From NCBI GenBank assembly GCA_011799875.1, contig CM022300.1, positions 108,761,201 through 108,825,200 on the forward strand: DNA of 64,000 nt, read 5' to 3'. The notes below the pieces were generated by a model. That model saw only the letters and a list, made by a program, of their open reading frames with translations, ran no database searches and had not been told where the DNA came from. Origin of the DNA: Thinopyrum elongatum (lineage: Eukaryota > Streptophyta > Magnoliopsida > Poales > Poaceae). The translations under genes and the position numbers were made by a program. This document shows, in pieces, positions 22,448 through 34,654 of the stretch. The number at the start of each line of letters is the position of its first letter. Position 1 is the stretch's first letter.

Positions 22448-23530
22448 ATGATGAGGAGATTGTTGAGAGGCTCCTCGAGCCGGGGTTCGAAGGAAAAAGA
22501 AAACCAAGAGAAGGAAAACCCCAAGTACAACCTTCCTCGCACCGCGGAGGTTCGGCCGTGTGAATGGCCATGTGATGCATTCTTGGAGGCGGCCGGAATT
22601 TATGAGGATTTCTATTATTTGGCGAAGAATGCAGGCATCATCGACTTCCACCACGACCAGTGCGATCAGTACCTCCTACTCACTAATACTTTTGTGCAAA
22701 ATTTTCATTTTCATGCTAAGAGATCACCACCCACGGTAGAGTTTCACTTATATGATGAGCATAAGGAGATGACGCTTTATGACTTTTGTGAGGTTTGTAA
22801 ATTACCTTATGAGGGCAGTGTCGACGAGCCACGGCCTAGAGATGTGGAAGATTTTATTGATGAAGTTGTCGTAGGGGAAAGGAGAAAGGTGTCGGAAGCG
22901 AGAGTGTCTAGTTTACATTTTTCTGTTTTGCAATACTACTCATTATTTGTTGGGAGATGTTTAATTGGCCACGGGGAGAGTAGAGGCCTTAGTGCTCCTG
23001 ACCTTGCTATTTTGCGCCATGCTTTACTTCGTGATAAAACTTTTAGTTTGGGCGCTATGGTTGCTCGAAGGTTGAGTTTAAACCGTACGAAGGGTCCTAT
23101 CTTTGGAGGTATCTATGCCTCTCACCTTGCTAAACGCTTCGAGCTACCCATTAGGCACGATGAAAAAGAGGAGAAGGTGCTACCCACTATATACTTAGAT
23201 TATGAAAGTATGGTAGCACATGATTTTATAAAGAAAGACGATGACAAGAGACTCATCTATAACCTGGTATTTAGCGAGAAGACTTGTCAGATTATTACCT
23301 TGCCTGCACCTTCTTTGTTCGATATTCATTCAGGCAGGTACTTCATCATGCCCGCGGACATTTACGCATACTGGGAGGGGACGCGATCTCCAGTTCCTGA
23401 GCCAGAGCCATCACCTGATCCGTATCAGGAGTCTATTTATCAGTGGGAGCCGCAGGAGCTCGCTAACCAGTGGAACCCCCAGGATCCTCCTCAGTACACC
23501 GGAGAGGGTCACTTTGATCCATGGGCCTAA
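22448..23530 (+). CDS. Element F second ORF, ATHILA-ORF1-like protein of unknown function
   Basis: 360 codons, ATG ATG start after a purine-rich GAGGAAAAAA, ending FDPWA then TAA. Arg/Ser/Lys/Glu-rich N-terminus (residues 1-30), then a globular part with several aromatic and Cys positions (WPCDAFLEAAGIYEDFYYLA; LHFSVLQYYSLFVGRCLIGHG), and a Pro/Glu/Gln-rich tail from about residue 310. It resembles in style the ORF1 proteins of plant Athila-type Gypsy elements, but I could not verify this. Fully open although the element is non-autonomous, so it may be recently active or conserved. It is directly followed by a second copy of the polypurine motif (23552). Confidence 0.62.
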   Translation: MMRRLLRGSSSRGSKEKENQEKENPKYNLPRTAEVRPCEWPCDAFLEAAGIYEDFYYLAKNAGIIDFHHDQCDQYLLLTNTFVQNFHFHAKRSPPTVEFHLYDEHKEMTLYDFCEVCKLPYEGSVDEPRPRDVEDFIDEVVVGERRKVSEARVSSLHFSVLQYYSLFVGRCLIGHGESRGLSAPDLAILRHALLRDKTFSLGAMVARRLSLNRTKGPIFGGIYASHLAKRFELPIRHDEKEEKVLPTIYLDYESMVAHDFIKKDDDKRLIYNLVFSEKTCQIITLPAPSLFDIHSGRYFIMPADIYAYWEGTRSPVPEPEPSPDPYQESIYQWEPQELANQWNPQDPPQYTGEGHFDPWA

Positions 23531-25620
23531 ACCAACTTAGGCCAAAAGCCTAAGCTTGGGGGAGTACGTATTTCTCACCGACATTACATTCATGTTCACA
23601 CACTCATTCCAGTTGTCGGTGTTCATACTTTTTCATTGTATTATCCATGATAGTTTACTTTCTTTTTCCCGCTTTCTTCTTGTGTGTTTGAAAATCTTTG
23701 AGAAAAACAAAACAAAGAAATTAGTTATAGCTTATTTCCCTACCATGCTTAGTTGTAGTATTAAAGAAAACCCAAAAAGATTTCTCGTTCTTCTTTTGCT
23801 TGTTGGGAGCTTTCCCGTGTAAATAGTTTTTCTCGTTCCTGTTTTACTTTCTTCAGAAAAACAAAAACTCCAAAAACATTTCAGTGTGTTTCTTTGAAAT
23901 TCTTTTTCTTTTCTTTGGGGGTCGAGAGGAGAAGACCACAATGAAAATGTTGAGTGGCTCTCATATGCATTATTGTTGATCTAATGAAGAGCCCATATTA
24001 CCTTGTCTTCTCCTTTGAATAAATGTTTGCAGATTCCAGCTTAGTCCAATGCACGTGCACTATTATTATTATTCACATCGTTCGGTCGTGCAAGTGAAAG
24101 GCAATAATGACGATATATGATGAAATGATTGGGATGAGGAAAAGCTGGTATGAACTCGACCTATCTTGTTTTTGTAAATATGATTAGTTCATCATTCCTG
24201 ATTCAGCCTATTATGAATGAAACATGTTTGCAATGATAATTAGATATTATAGTTACTCATGCCATGCTTAATTAGCTAGGAGTTTATAATGGTTTACCTT
24301 GCGTGCCAACATGCTTTTAAAATGGTTGTGATGTAGTATGATAGGATGGTGTCCTCCTTTGAATGATTTGAGTGGCTTGACTTGGCACATGTTCACACAT
24401 GTAGTTGAAACAAAATCAACATAGCCTCCATGATATTTAAGTTCATGGTGATTTATATCCTACTCATGCTTGCACTCAATGTTGGTTACTCTCAATGCAT
24501 GTTTATGATTGTTGTCGCTCTCTAGCTGGTCGCTCCCCATTCTTTTGCTAGCCTTCACTTGTACTAAGCGGGAATACTGCTTGTGCATCCACTTCCATAA
24601 ACCCAAAGTTGTTCCATATGAGTCCACCATACCTTCTTATATGCGGTATTTACCTGCCGTTCCAAGTAAATTTGCATGTGCCAAACTCTAAACCTTCAAA
24701 TGATAATCTGTTTTGTATGCCCGAATCGCTCATGTGGCGACTGGGGCTGTCAGTATCTTCCATGCTAGGTGGGTTATTCTCACGATGAGTGGACTTTGCT
24801 CATCATTCATGAGAGAATGGCTGGTAACCGGGATGCCCAGTCCCATGCTCAAATCAAATTAAAATATAATTGCAAACAAAACTCCCCCAGGATTGTTGTT
24901 AGTTGGACGGTACCCGTTGTTTCGGACCAGCCGTGGAATGTGCTTGTTGGTGGTGGGGGAGTATAAACTTTACCATTCTGTTTGGGAACCGCCTATAATG
25001 TATCTAGTATGGAAGATACCGAGATCTCTTGGTTGTTATGTTGACAGTGAAAGCATACCGCTCAAAATTATATTCATCTCTGTTTCAAAAAACTCGAGCT
25101 CTGGCACCTCTGCAAATCCCTGCTTCCCTCTGCGAAGGGCCTATCTATTTACTTTTATTGTTGAGTCATCATTCTCTTATAAAAAGCACCAGTAATAGAG
25201 CAACACTGTCATTTGTATGCTTTGCTATTAATTGATATTGAGTATGACTGTGACTGGATCTCTTTTACCATGAATTACAATGTCTAGTCAGTCCTTGACC
25301 TTCAGGGGTGCTCTGCATTTATGTTTTGCGGTCTCAGAAAGGGCTAGCGAGATACCATCTTGTTATATCATATCATGATTGTTTTGGAAAATTGTTGTCA
25401 TCCGAGATTTATTATTATTACTCGCTAATTGATTGTGCCATTGATATGAGTAAACATGAGACCTAAATGTTATTGTGAATGTGGTTAGTTCATAATCTTT
25501 GCTGAAAACCTGAATGCTGGCTATACATATTTGCAACAACAAGGTCAAACAGAGTTTGTAAAAGTTTTTTTTATCACTTTCAGTTTGTCAACTGAATTGC
25601 TTGAGGACAAGCAATGGGTT
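23531..25620 (+). other. Non-coding 3' internal region of element F
   Basis: About 2.1 kb with only short open frames. AAGCTTGGGGGAG at 23552-23564 repeats the polypurine tract. Nothing else recognised. Confidence 0.6.
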
Positions 25621-25634
25621 AAGCTTGGGGGAGT
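25621..25634 (+). other. Polypurine tract of element F
   Basis: AAGCTTGGGGGAGT immediately before the 3' LTR. The same 13-mer also occurs at 19639 (within gag) and 23552. Confidence 0.7.
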
Positions 25635-27039
25635 TGATGCGTCTCCATCGTATCTACTTTTCCAAACTCTTTTGCCCTTGTTTTGGACTCTAATTTGCAT
25701 GATTTGAATGGAACTAACCCGGACTGGCGTTGTTTTCAGCAGAACTACCATGGTGTTATTTTTGTGCAGAAATAAAAGTTCTCGGAATGACCTGAAACTT
25801 CACGGAGAATATTTTTGGAATAAATAAAAAATATTGGTGAAAGAATCAACCGAGGGGGACCCACCACCTGTCCACAAGGGTGGGGGGCGCGCCCTACCCC
25901 CCTAGGCGCGCGCCCCTGGCTTGTGGGTCCCACGAAGCTCCACCGACCTCAACTCCAACTCCATATATTCACGTTCGGGGAGAAAACAATCAGAAAGAAG
26001 GATTCATCGCGTTTTACGATACGGAGCCGCCACCGCCTCCTGTTCTTCATCGGGAGGGCAGATCTGGAGTCCGTTTAGGGCTCCGGAGAGGGGAAATCGT
26101 CGCCATCGTCATCATCAACCATCCTCCATCACCAATTTCATGATGCTCACTGCCATGCGTGAGTAATCCCATCATAGGCTTGCTGGACGGTGATGGGTTG
26201 GATGAGATTTATCATGTAATCAAGTTAGTTTTGTTAGGGTTTGATCCCTAGTATCCACTATGTTCTAAGATTGATGTTGCTATGACTTTGCTATGCTTAA
26301 TGCTTGTCACTAGGGCCCGAGTGCCATGATTTCAGATCTGAACCTATTATGTTTTCATGAATATATTTGTGTTCTTGATCCTATCTTGCAAGTTATAGTC
26401 ACCAACTACATGTTATGATCCGGCAACCCCGGAGTGACAATAGTCGGGACACTTCCCGGTGATGACCGTAGTTTGAGGAGTTCATGTATTCACTAAGTGC
26501 TAATGCTTTGGTACGGTTCTCTATTAAAAGGAGGCCTTAATATCCCTTAGTTTCCATTAGGACCCCGCTGCCACGGGAGGGTAGGACAAAAGATGTCATG
26601 CAAGTTCTTTTCCATAAGCATGTATGACTATATTCGGAATACATGCCTACATTATATTGATGAATTGGAGCTAGTTTTGTGTCACCCTAGGTTATAACTA
26701 TTGCATGATGAATGCCATCCGACATAATTATCCATCACTGATCCATTGCCTACGAGCTTTTGACATATTGATCTTTGCTTCGTTACTTTTCCGTTGCCAC
26801 TGTTACGATTGCTACAAAACTGTTACTGTTACTTTCGCCACCGTTGCCGTTACTTCCATACTACTTTGCTACTAAATACTTTGCTGCAGATATTAAGTCT
26901 TTCGGGTGTGGTTGAATTGACAACTCAGCTGCTAATACTTGAGAATATTCTTTGGCTCCCCTTGTGTCGAATCAATAAATTTGAGTTGAATACTCTACCC
27001 TCGAAAACTGTTGCGATCCCCTATACTTGTGGGTTATCA
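25635..27039 (+). repeat. 3' LTR of element F
   Basis: 1405 bp, opens TGATGCG where the 5' LTR has TGATACG, ends GGTTATCA, followed by TSD TAGGT. Confidence 0.9.
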
Positions 27040-27044
27040 TAGGT

Positions 27045-27572
27045 CTATGATGAACTACTCATGCATCATCGGAGAGGCACCAATGAGGATGATGAACCCC
27101 TTCGTGATGGTGTCTAGATTGGATCTGGTCATTCTGGAACTTGCGGCGGCTGGAATTGTGTTTTGTCGACTCCCCTAGGGTTTTTGGAATATTGGGGTAT
27201 TTATAGAGCGAAGAGGCGGTGCGGGAGGCCACCGAGGTGGGCACAACCCACCAGGGCGCGCCTGGGCCCCCAGGCACGCCCAGGTGGGTTGTGCTCCCTT
27301 CGGAGCCCCCCTCTGGTACTTCTTTGGCCCAAGTTGTGTCTTCTGGTCCATAAAAATTCTCCAAAAAGTTTTGCTGCGTTTGGACTCTGTTTGGTACTGA
27401 TATTCTGCGAAGTAAAAAAAAGCAAAAAACAGCAACTGGCATTAGGCACTATGTCAATAGGTTAGTCCCAAAAAATGATATAGAGTTGCTATAAAACGAT
27501 TGTAAAACATCCAAGAATGATAATATGATAGCATGGAACAATCAAAATTATAGATACGTTGGAGACGTATCA
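27045..27572 (-). repeat. 3' LTR of element D, second piece
   Basis: Continues the LTR broken at 17300 and ends GGAGACGTATCA, the complement of the TGATACGTCTCC LTR start. Joined with the first piece it gives about 1598 bp against 1591 bp for the right LTR. Confidence 0.87.
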
Positions 27573-28889
27573 GCATCCCCAAGCTTAATTCCTACTCGTC
27601 CTTGAGTAGGTAAATGATAAAAACAGAATTTTTGATGTGGAATGCTGCCTAACATGTTCATCACATATTCTTTTCTTTTGTAGCATGGACATTTGGACTT
27701 TTATATGGTTCAAATCAATAGTCTAGTTTTGACATGAAGATTTCAATACTCAAGCATATCAACAAGCAACCATGTCTTTCAAAATATCAACACTCAAGAA
27801 AGTTATCCCTAGCCCATCATGCTCAAGCATTGATCCATTCATGAAACACACTCGCATATTAGCTACATCCAATGCTCAAGTACGATCATAGTGCCCCTTA
27901 GTTGGTGCTTTATAAGAGAAGATGGAGACTCAAATAAAAATAAAAATTGCATAAAGTAAATAGATAGGCCCTTCGCAATGGGAAGTAGGGATTTGTAGAG
28001 GTGCCAGAGCTCAAAGCGAAAAAGAGAGATAAAAACATTTTGGGTGGCATGCTTTTCCTGTCAACGAAAACGATCGAGTAGTTCCCAATACTTTCCATGC
28101 TAGATATATCATAGGCGGTCCCCAAACAGAAAATAAAGTTTATTCCTTTTTCCACCATACTTTCACATTCCACGGCTAGCCGTATCCACGGGTACCGTCC
28201 ATACCAACACTTTCCAAGGAATTTATTATTTGACAACATAAAGTAAATTCATTTTTCATTTCGGGACTGGGTATCCCTAATACCTTTGCCGTACTCTCGT
28301 GCAATGACAAGTAACACTCATCTTGAGAATAACACATCTAGCATGGAAAATATCAGCCACACCCTACCGTTTCATGAGTGGTACGAGCACACAAAAAGGA
28401 AATTATTTTGAAAATTAGAGATGGCGCATACAAATTTGTTTAGAACGGCACGGGAATACCGCATATAGGTAGGTATGGTGGACTCATATGGTAAAACTGG
28501 GTTTAAGGATTTTGGATGCACAAGTAGTATTTCTACTTAGTACAAGTGAAGGCTAGCAAAAAGATTGAGAAGCATCCAATCAAGAAACGAAAAATCACAT
28601 AAACAAGCATTAAGCATAGCTAACACCGAATAATGCCCCAAAAGTAGGATGTAATTTCATTGCATAACTATTCACTTTCATGCTTGCATAGGGAATCACA
28701 AACCTTAACACCAATATTCTTACTAAAGCATAATTACTCACCAACATGACTCACATATCACTATCATCATATCTCAAAACTATTACAAAGAATCAAGTTT
28801 ATTTTGTCCAATGATCTTCATGAAAGTTTTTATTATATCCCTCTTGAATATCTATCACTTTGGGACTAGTTTCATATATTGCAATTACT

Positions 28890-29130
28890 TTTGGCAAGCT
28901 CAAATAAATTTAAGTGAAGAACATGAGCATAAAAAATTTCATCTCTCAAAATAATATAAGTGAAGCATGAGAGAATTTCTTCAAAATTACTAACTCTCAA
29001 ATAAATCTAAGTGAAGCATGAGAGTATTTCTTCAAATATATTAAAGCACACCGTGCTTAAAAAGATATAAGTGAAGCACTAGAGCAATTCCATAGCTCAA
29101 AAAATTTAAGTGAAGCATAAAGAGCAATTC
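28890..29130 (-). repeat. Short tandem repeats, TATAAGTGAAGCA type (element D)
   Basis: Five degenerate copies of a 40-60 bp unit with core TA(T/A)AAGTGAAGCA(T/C) followed by GAGAG or AGAGCAA, against three copies in A and in E. Confidence 0.72.
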
Positions 29131-29314
29131 TAACAAATCATAGCATAATTTTGGCTCTCTCAAATAGGTGTGTCCAGCAAGGATACTTGTGACAAACTAA
29201 AAATCAAAACAAGCAAAGACTCATATAATACAAGACGCTCCAAACAAAACTCATGATATGTGATGAATAAAAATATAGCTCCAAGTAAAATACCGATGGT
29301 CGTTAGAAGAAAGA

Positions 29315-29401
29315 GGGGATGCCACTCGGGGCATCCCCAGGCTTAGTTGCTCGCTTCTCCTTGAATATTATCTTGGGATGCCATGGGCATCCCCAAGATT
29401 A
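29315..29401 (-). repeat. GGGGATGCC/GGCATCCCC hairpins (element D)
   Basis: Two inverted repeats: GGGGATGCC (29315) with GGCATCCCC (29330-29338), and GGGATGCC with GGCATCCCC at 29375-29395. Same motif as in A and E. Confidence 0.75.
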
Positions 29402-30130
29402 GGCTCTTCTTACTCCTTATTCCTTCATCCATCGTGATCTCACCCAAAACTTGAAAACTTCAATCACACAAAACTTAACAAAACCTTCGTGAGATCCGTT
29501 AGTATAAGAAAACCAATCTTGACTTTAAGCACTATTAAAAACCCATTCATATTTTATTATTGCATTATATCTAATGTATTCCAACTTTGCTATGGCTTAT
29601 ACCCCCCGATAAAGTCCATAGATTCATCAAAATAAGCACACAATGCAACGAAAAAAGAATCTGTTAAAAACAGAACAGTCTGTAAAGACGCGAATTTTAC
29701 CCATACTTATGTAACTCCAAAAATTCTGAAACATTAGGAAAATGTAGGAAATTTGTATATCAATCTTGTGTAAGAAATTCAGAGTTTTTTGTGGCTTCTA
29801 TGAATTTCCAAAATTATTTTACTGGACGCAAAAGTTTCTGTTTTCCAACAAGATCAAATCAACTATCACCCAACGTGATCCCAAAGGCTTTGCTTGGCAC
29901 AAACACTAATTAAAACATAAAAACACAATCATAACAGAGACATAATTGTGTAAACACTCAAGAACAGAAAAAAAAAAGGCAAAAATAAATTTTATTCATT
30001 GGGTTGCCTCCCAACAAGCGCTATCGTTTTACGCCCCTAGCTAGGCATAATATTTTATTGATGCTCACAAGAAAGATAAAAATTGAAACACAAAGAGAGC
30101 ATCATAAACCATGTGAAAAACACATTTAAG

Positions 30131-30922
30131 TCAAACATACTTCCTATGCATAGGCATTTTATAAGAGAACAAATTATCAAGACAAGAAGAACCTAGCATA
30201 TGCAAGGAAGGAGAAAGAAACAATAGCAATCTCAACATGAAGAGAGGTAATTTAGTAACATGAAAATTTCTACAACCATATTTTCCTCTCTCATAATATT
30301 TACATGTAGGATCATACTCAAATTCAACAATATAGCTATCATATAAAATTTTCTCTTCATGATCCGCATGCATAAAAGTCTTATAATCTTCCAAGATAGT
30401 GGGATTAACATCAACTAAAGTCATGACCTCTCCGAACCCACTTTTGTCAAAAATTTCATAAGATTGAACACTCTCCAAATATGTGGGATTATTTTTATCT
30501 AGAGTTGACACTCTTCCAAACCCACTTTCAATATTATTGCAAACACAATTATCAATATCAGACTCATCATGAGGCTTAAATAAATTTTCAAGATCATAAG
30601 AAACATTATCACCCAAATCATGATCATTGCAATAAGTAGTAGAAACAACAAAATTATCATCCCCAAGCTTGGGGTTTTGCATATCATTAACACAATTGAC
30701 ATTAAGAGAATTTATAATAACATCATTGCAATCATGCTTTTCATTAAAAGAGATATCATGAATCACTTTATCAATTTCTTATTCCAACACTTCATCATAA
30801 TCTTCAGATTCATGAATTTCAAGCAAAACTTCATAGAGATAATCAAGTGCACTCAATTCACTAACAATTGATTCATCATAATTGGATCTTTTAAAAATAT
30901 TAGCAAGTGGAAGAGGATCCAT
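30131..30922 (-). pseudogene. Element D internal ORF, unknown protein with repeated GFG-V-TL modules, broken
   Basis: The start ATG at 30920-30922 (MDPLPLANIFKRSNYDE) aligns with the intact ORF in element E. TAA at 30779-30781 interrupts after 47 codons, and TGA at 30131-30133 ends it earlier than in E, where the same frame runs on. Modules: KLGDD, SGFGRVSTL...PTYLE and SGFGEVMTL...PTILE, then a Cys/Tyr-rich stretch and a hydrophobic segment (LPLFMLRLLLFLSPSLHML). No known domain recognised. Confidence 0.68.
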
Positions 30923-31145
30923 ATCAATAGAGTTTTATCAAGCAAAGATGCAAGCAAATAAAAGGCACATGGTAACACAAGCAAACTAAAGATTGAACGA
31001 GAAAAAGGCGAACGAAAAAGGAGGAGAATAAAAAGGCATTTTTTTGTGAAGTGGGGGAGATGAAAACGAGAGGCAATTGGCAAATAAAGTAAATTGCAAG
31101 GAGATGAGATTTGTGATTAGGAACCTGGTAGATGTTGATGATGTC

Positions 31146-31163
31146 TCCCCGGCAACGGCGCCA
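31146..31163 (-). other. Primer-binding site of element D
   Basis: Complement is TGGCGCCGTTGCCGGGGA, a perfect tRNA-Asp-type site, eleven bases from the right (5') LTR. Confidence 0.78.
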
Positions 31164-31174
31164 GAAATTCCTTT

Positions 31175-32765
31175 TGATGTCGCTTGAACTATGTCGGTAT
31201 TTCCCCAAAGAGAAAGGGATGATGCGGCACAGCTACGGTAGGTATTTCCCTCAGTTATGAAACCAAGGTATCAATCCAGTAGGAGAACCAAGCAAGACTA
31301 AGTAAACGGTACCTGCACACAAAGAACAAATACTTGCAATCCGACGCTTATGAGGGGTTGTCAATCCCTCTACGGGTAACGGCGCCAGAAATTGTCAAGT
31401 GGACGGGATAAAAATTGTGATAGATTGGATAAACAGATCTCTATAAAAAGCGAAATAAAATAAATAATAAAAAAGGTGCAGCAAGGTATTTTTAGGTTTT
31501 TAGAATAATAGATCTGAAAACAAAATCAAATGAAAATATATCTCAAAGCAAATATGATAAAGAATAGACCCGGGGGCACTAGTGGCTTCTCTCAAGAAAA
31601 TAGCATACGGTGGGTAAACAAATTACTGTTGGGCAATTGATAGAAGATCGAATAATTATGACGATATCCAAGGCAATGATCATTATATAGGCATCACGTC
31701 CAAGATTAGTAGACCGACTCCTGCCTGCATCTACTACTATTACTCCACACATCGACCGCTATCTAGCATGCATCTAGTGTATTAAGTTCATGGAGAAACA
31801 GAGTAATGCAATAAGAACAATGACATGATGTAGACAAGATCTATTCATGTAGGAATAGACCCCATCTTGTTATCCTTAATAGCAACGATACATGCGTGTC
31901 TTGCTGCCCCTTCTGTCACTGGGAAAGAACACCGCACGATCGAACCCATCACAAAGCACCTCTTCCCATGGCAAGAAAAACCGATCTAGTCGGCCTAACT
32001 AAACCAAAGATTCGAAGAAGAAATACGAGGCTATAAGTAATCATGCATATAAGAGATCAAAGAAAACTCAAATAATATTCATCGATATAGACCTGATCAT
32101 AAACTCAAAGTTCATCGGATCCCAACAAACACACCGCAAAAAGAGTTACATCAAATAGATCTCCAAGAGACCATTGTGCTGAGAATCAAAAGAGAGAGAG
32201 GAAGCCATCTAGCTACTGACTACGAACTTGTAGGTCTATGATGAACTACTCACGCATCATTGGAGAGGCACCAATGAGCATGATGAACCCCTCCGTGATG
32301 GTGTCTAGATTGGATCTGGTGGTTCTGGAACTTGCGGCGGCTGGAATTGTGTTTTGTCCACTCCCCTAGGGTTTTTGGAATATTGGGGTATTTATAGAGC
32401 GAAGAGGCGGTGCGGGAGGCCACCGAGGTGGGCACAACCCACTAGGGCGCACCTGGGCCCCCAGGCGCGCCTATGTGGGTTGTGCTCCCCTCGGAGCCCC
32501 CCTCTGGTACTTCTTTGGCCCAAGTTGTGTCTTCTGGTCCATAAAAATTCTCCAAAAAGTTTCGCTGCGTTTGGACTCTGTTTGGTACTGATATTCTACG
32601 AAGTAAAAAACAAGCAAAAAATAGCAACTGGCACTGGGCACTATGTCAATAGGTTAGTCCCAAAAAATGACATAAAGTTGCTATAAAATGATTTTAAAAC
32701 ATCCAAGAATGATAATATAATAGCATGGAACAATCAAAAATTATAGATACATTGGAGACGTATCA
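31175..32765 (-). repeat. 5' LTR of element D
   Basis: 1591 bp, begins TGATGTCGCTTGAAC and ends GAGACGTATCA on the + strand. Contains an internal primer-site-like AACGGCGCCAGAAATT at about 31379-31394. Followed by TSD ATCGG. Confidence 0.88.
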
Positions 32766-32770
32766 ATCGG

Positions 32771-33018
32771 GCCCAATGAAAATCTTTTGTGACAACACTG
32801 GAGCGATTGCCTTATCGAAGGAATCCAGATTTCACAAGAGAACAAAACTCATCAAGAGACGCTTCAACTCCATTCATGAAATGGTCAAGGATGGAGACAC
32901 AAAAATTTGCAAAGTCCATACGGATCTAAATGTAGCAGACCCATTGACTAAACCTCTTCTGCGGGCAAAACATGATCAGCACCAAGACTCCATGGGTGTT
33001 AGATTCATTACTATCTAA
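32771..33018 (+). pseudogene. Element C pol, last part (RNase H C-terminus)
   Basis: Continues the RNase H frame after element D: IFCDNTGAIALSKESRFHKRTK, then VADPLTKPL, ending TAA at 33016-33018. The D/N and H positions of Copia RNase H are present here. Confidence 0.85.
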
Positions 33019-33040
33019 TCTAGATTATTGACTCTAGTGC

Positions 33041-33051
33041 AAGTGGGAGAC
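33041..33051 (+). other. Polypurine tract of element C
   Basis: AAGTGGGAGAC immediately before the 3' LTR start. Confidence 0.65.
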
Positions 33052-34654
33052 TGATGGAAATATGCCCTAGAGGCAATAATAAAGTTGTTATTATTATATT
33101 TCCTTATTCATGATAAAGGTTTATTATTCATGCTAGAATTGTATTGACCGGAAACTTAAATACATGTGTGGATACATAAACAAATACCGTGTCCCTAGTG
33201 AGACTCTACTAGACTAGCTCGTTGATCAAAAGATGGTTAAGGTTTCCTAACCATAGACATGAGTTGTCATTTGATAACGGGATCACATCATTAGGAGAAT
33301 GATGTGATGGACAAGACCCATCCGTTAGCTTAGCATATGATCGTTCAGATTATTGCTACTGCTTTCTTAATGTCAAATACATATTCCTTCGACCATGAGA
33401 TCATGCAACTACCGGATAATGGAGGAATGCCTTGTGTGCTATCAAACATCACGACGTAACTGGGTGATCATAAAGATGCTCTACAGGTATCTCCGAAGGT
33501 GTCTGTTGAGTTGGCGTGAATCGAGATTGGGATTTGTCACTCCGTATGGCGGAGAGGTATCTCTAGGCCCTCTCGGTAATACACATCACAAGAAGCTTGC
33601 AAGCAAAGTGACTAAGGAGTTAGTTGCAAGATGATGTATTACGGAATGAGTAAAGAGACTTGCTGGTGACGAGATTGAACTAGGTATTGAGATACGGACG
33701 ATCGAATCTCGGGCAAGTAACATACCGACAGATAAAGGGAAATACGTATTTTGTCATAAAGGTTCGACCGATAAAGATCTTCGTAGAATATGTAGGAACC
33801 AATATGGGCATCCAGGTCCCGCTATTGGTTATTGACCGGATAAGCGTCTCGGTCATGTCTACATCATTCTCAAACCCGTAGGGTCCGCACGCTTAACGTT
33901 GTTTGATGATATAGTATTATATGAGTTATGTGAATTGGTGACCGAATGTTGTTCGGAGTTCTGGATGAGATCACAGACATGACGAGGAGCTCCGGAATGG
34001 TCCGGAGGTAAAGATTGATATATAGGACGATGCTATTTGGTCACTGGAAAGGTTTCGGAATGTATCGGATATTCATCGGATCATCGGAAGGGGTTCCGGG
34101 AGGCCCCGGGAGGTTATTGGGCCATATGGGCCAAACGAGGGGAGCACACCTGCCCACAAGGGGCTGGCGCACCCCACCTCTAGGCCGCCGGCCCTAGGGA
34201 AGGAAAAGGGGGAGGGCTAGCCCCTCCTGCCTTCTCCTTCACATGAGAGAAAGGAAAGGGGGGCGCCACCCCTTCTGCCTTCCTCCCACGCGCCTAAGAA
34301 GGAAGGGGGCGTGGCCAGGGCAGGAGCCCAGGACGGCCGCCGGCCCCATTGGGGGCTCCCTAGGCTGCCTCCCCTCCTCCCCCCACCTATATATATGTGA
34401 GGAGGGAGAGGGGCAACACACACCACGATCCCCGAGCCATGTGCAGCGCCCCGTCTCCCTCTAGTTCTAGTTCCTCCTCCGTCCATGTCCGTTGTGCTTG
34501 GCGAAGCCCTGCGGATAGTTTCACCACCACTGTCACCACGCCGTCATGCTGCCGAAACTTATCTACTACTTTGCCCTTTTTGCTGGATCAAGAAGGCGAG
34601 GACGTTATCGAGCTGCACGTGTGCTGAACGCGGAGGTGCCGTGTGTTCGGTACT
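33052..34654 (+). repeat. 3' LTR of element C, first piece
   Basis: TGATGGAAATATGCCC onward; contains the approximately 165-bp block missing from the 5' LTR. Interrupted by element E after GTACT. Confidence 0.88.

Larger units (their letters stand above)
17301..27039 (+). mobile_element. Element F: Gypsy-type LTR retrotransposon, WHAM-like, gag-protease plus a second ORF, no pol
   Basis: Perfect TSD TAGGT at 17296-17300 and 27040-27044. The two LTRs are each 1405 bp and differ at about 40 positions by my eye count (near 3%). The internal region has a tRNA-Asp-type primer site, a frame-broken gag, a gag-protease ORF (19949-21721), a U3-like internal segment, a second intact ORF (22448-23530), 2.1 kb of non-coding sequence and a polypurine tract. 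No RT, RNase H or integrase, so it is non-autonomous. Confidence 0.88.
27573..30130 (-). other. Polypurine tract and non-coding internal region of element D
   Basis: GCATCCCCAAGCTT at 27573-27586 is the complement of the polypurine tract, directly against the LTR. The rest lacks a recognisable ORF and contains the tandem repeats and hairpins listed separately. Confidence 0.65.
16231..32765 (-). mobile_element. Element D: Gypsy-type LTR retrotransposon without pol, carrying element F
   Basis: Bounded by TSD ATCGG at 16226-16230 and 32766-32770; removal rejoins C's RNase H (SAS/GPMKIFCDNTGA). The primer site is next to the right LTR and the polypurine tract next to the left LTR, so it reads on the minus strand. 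Its own length without F is about 6.8 kb. It is related to A and E: same hairpin motif, same short tandem repeats, same unknown ORF, same LTR start. Confidence 0.88.

Noticed and set aside
28890..29130. Regularly spaced repeats resembling a CRISPR array
   Set aside because: Repeats are degenerate, spacers are not of constant size, and the setting is a plant retrotransposon.
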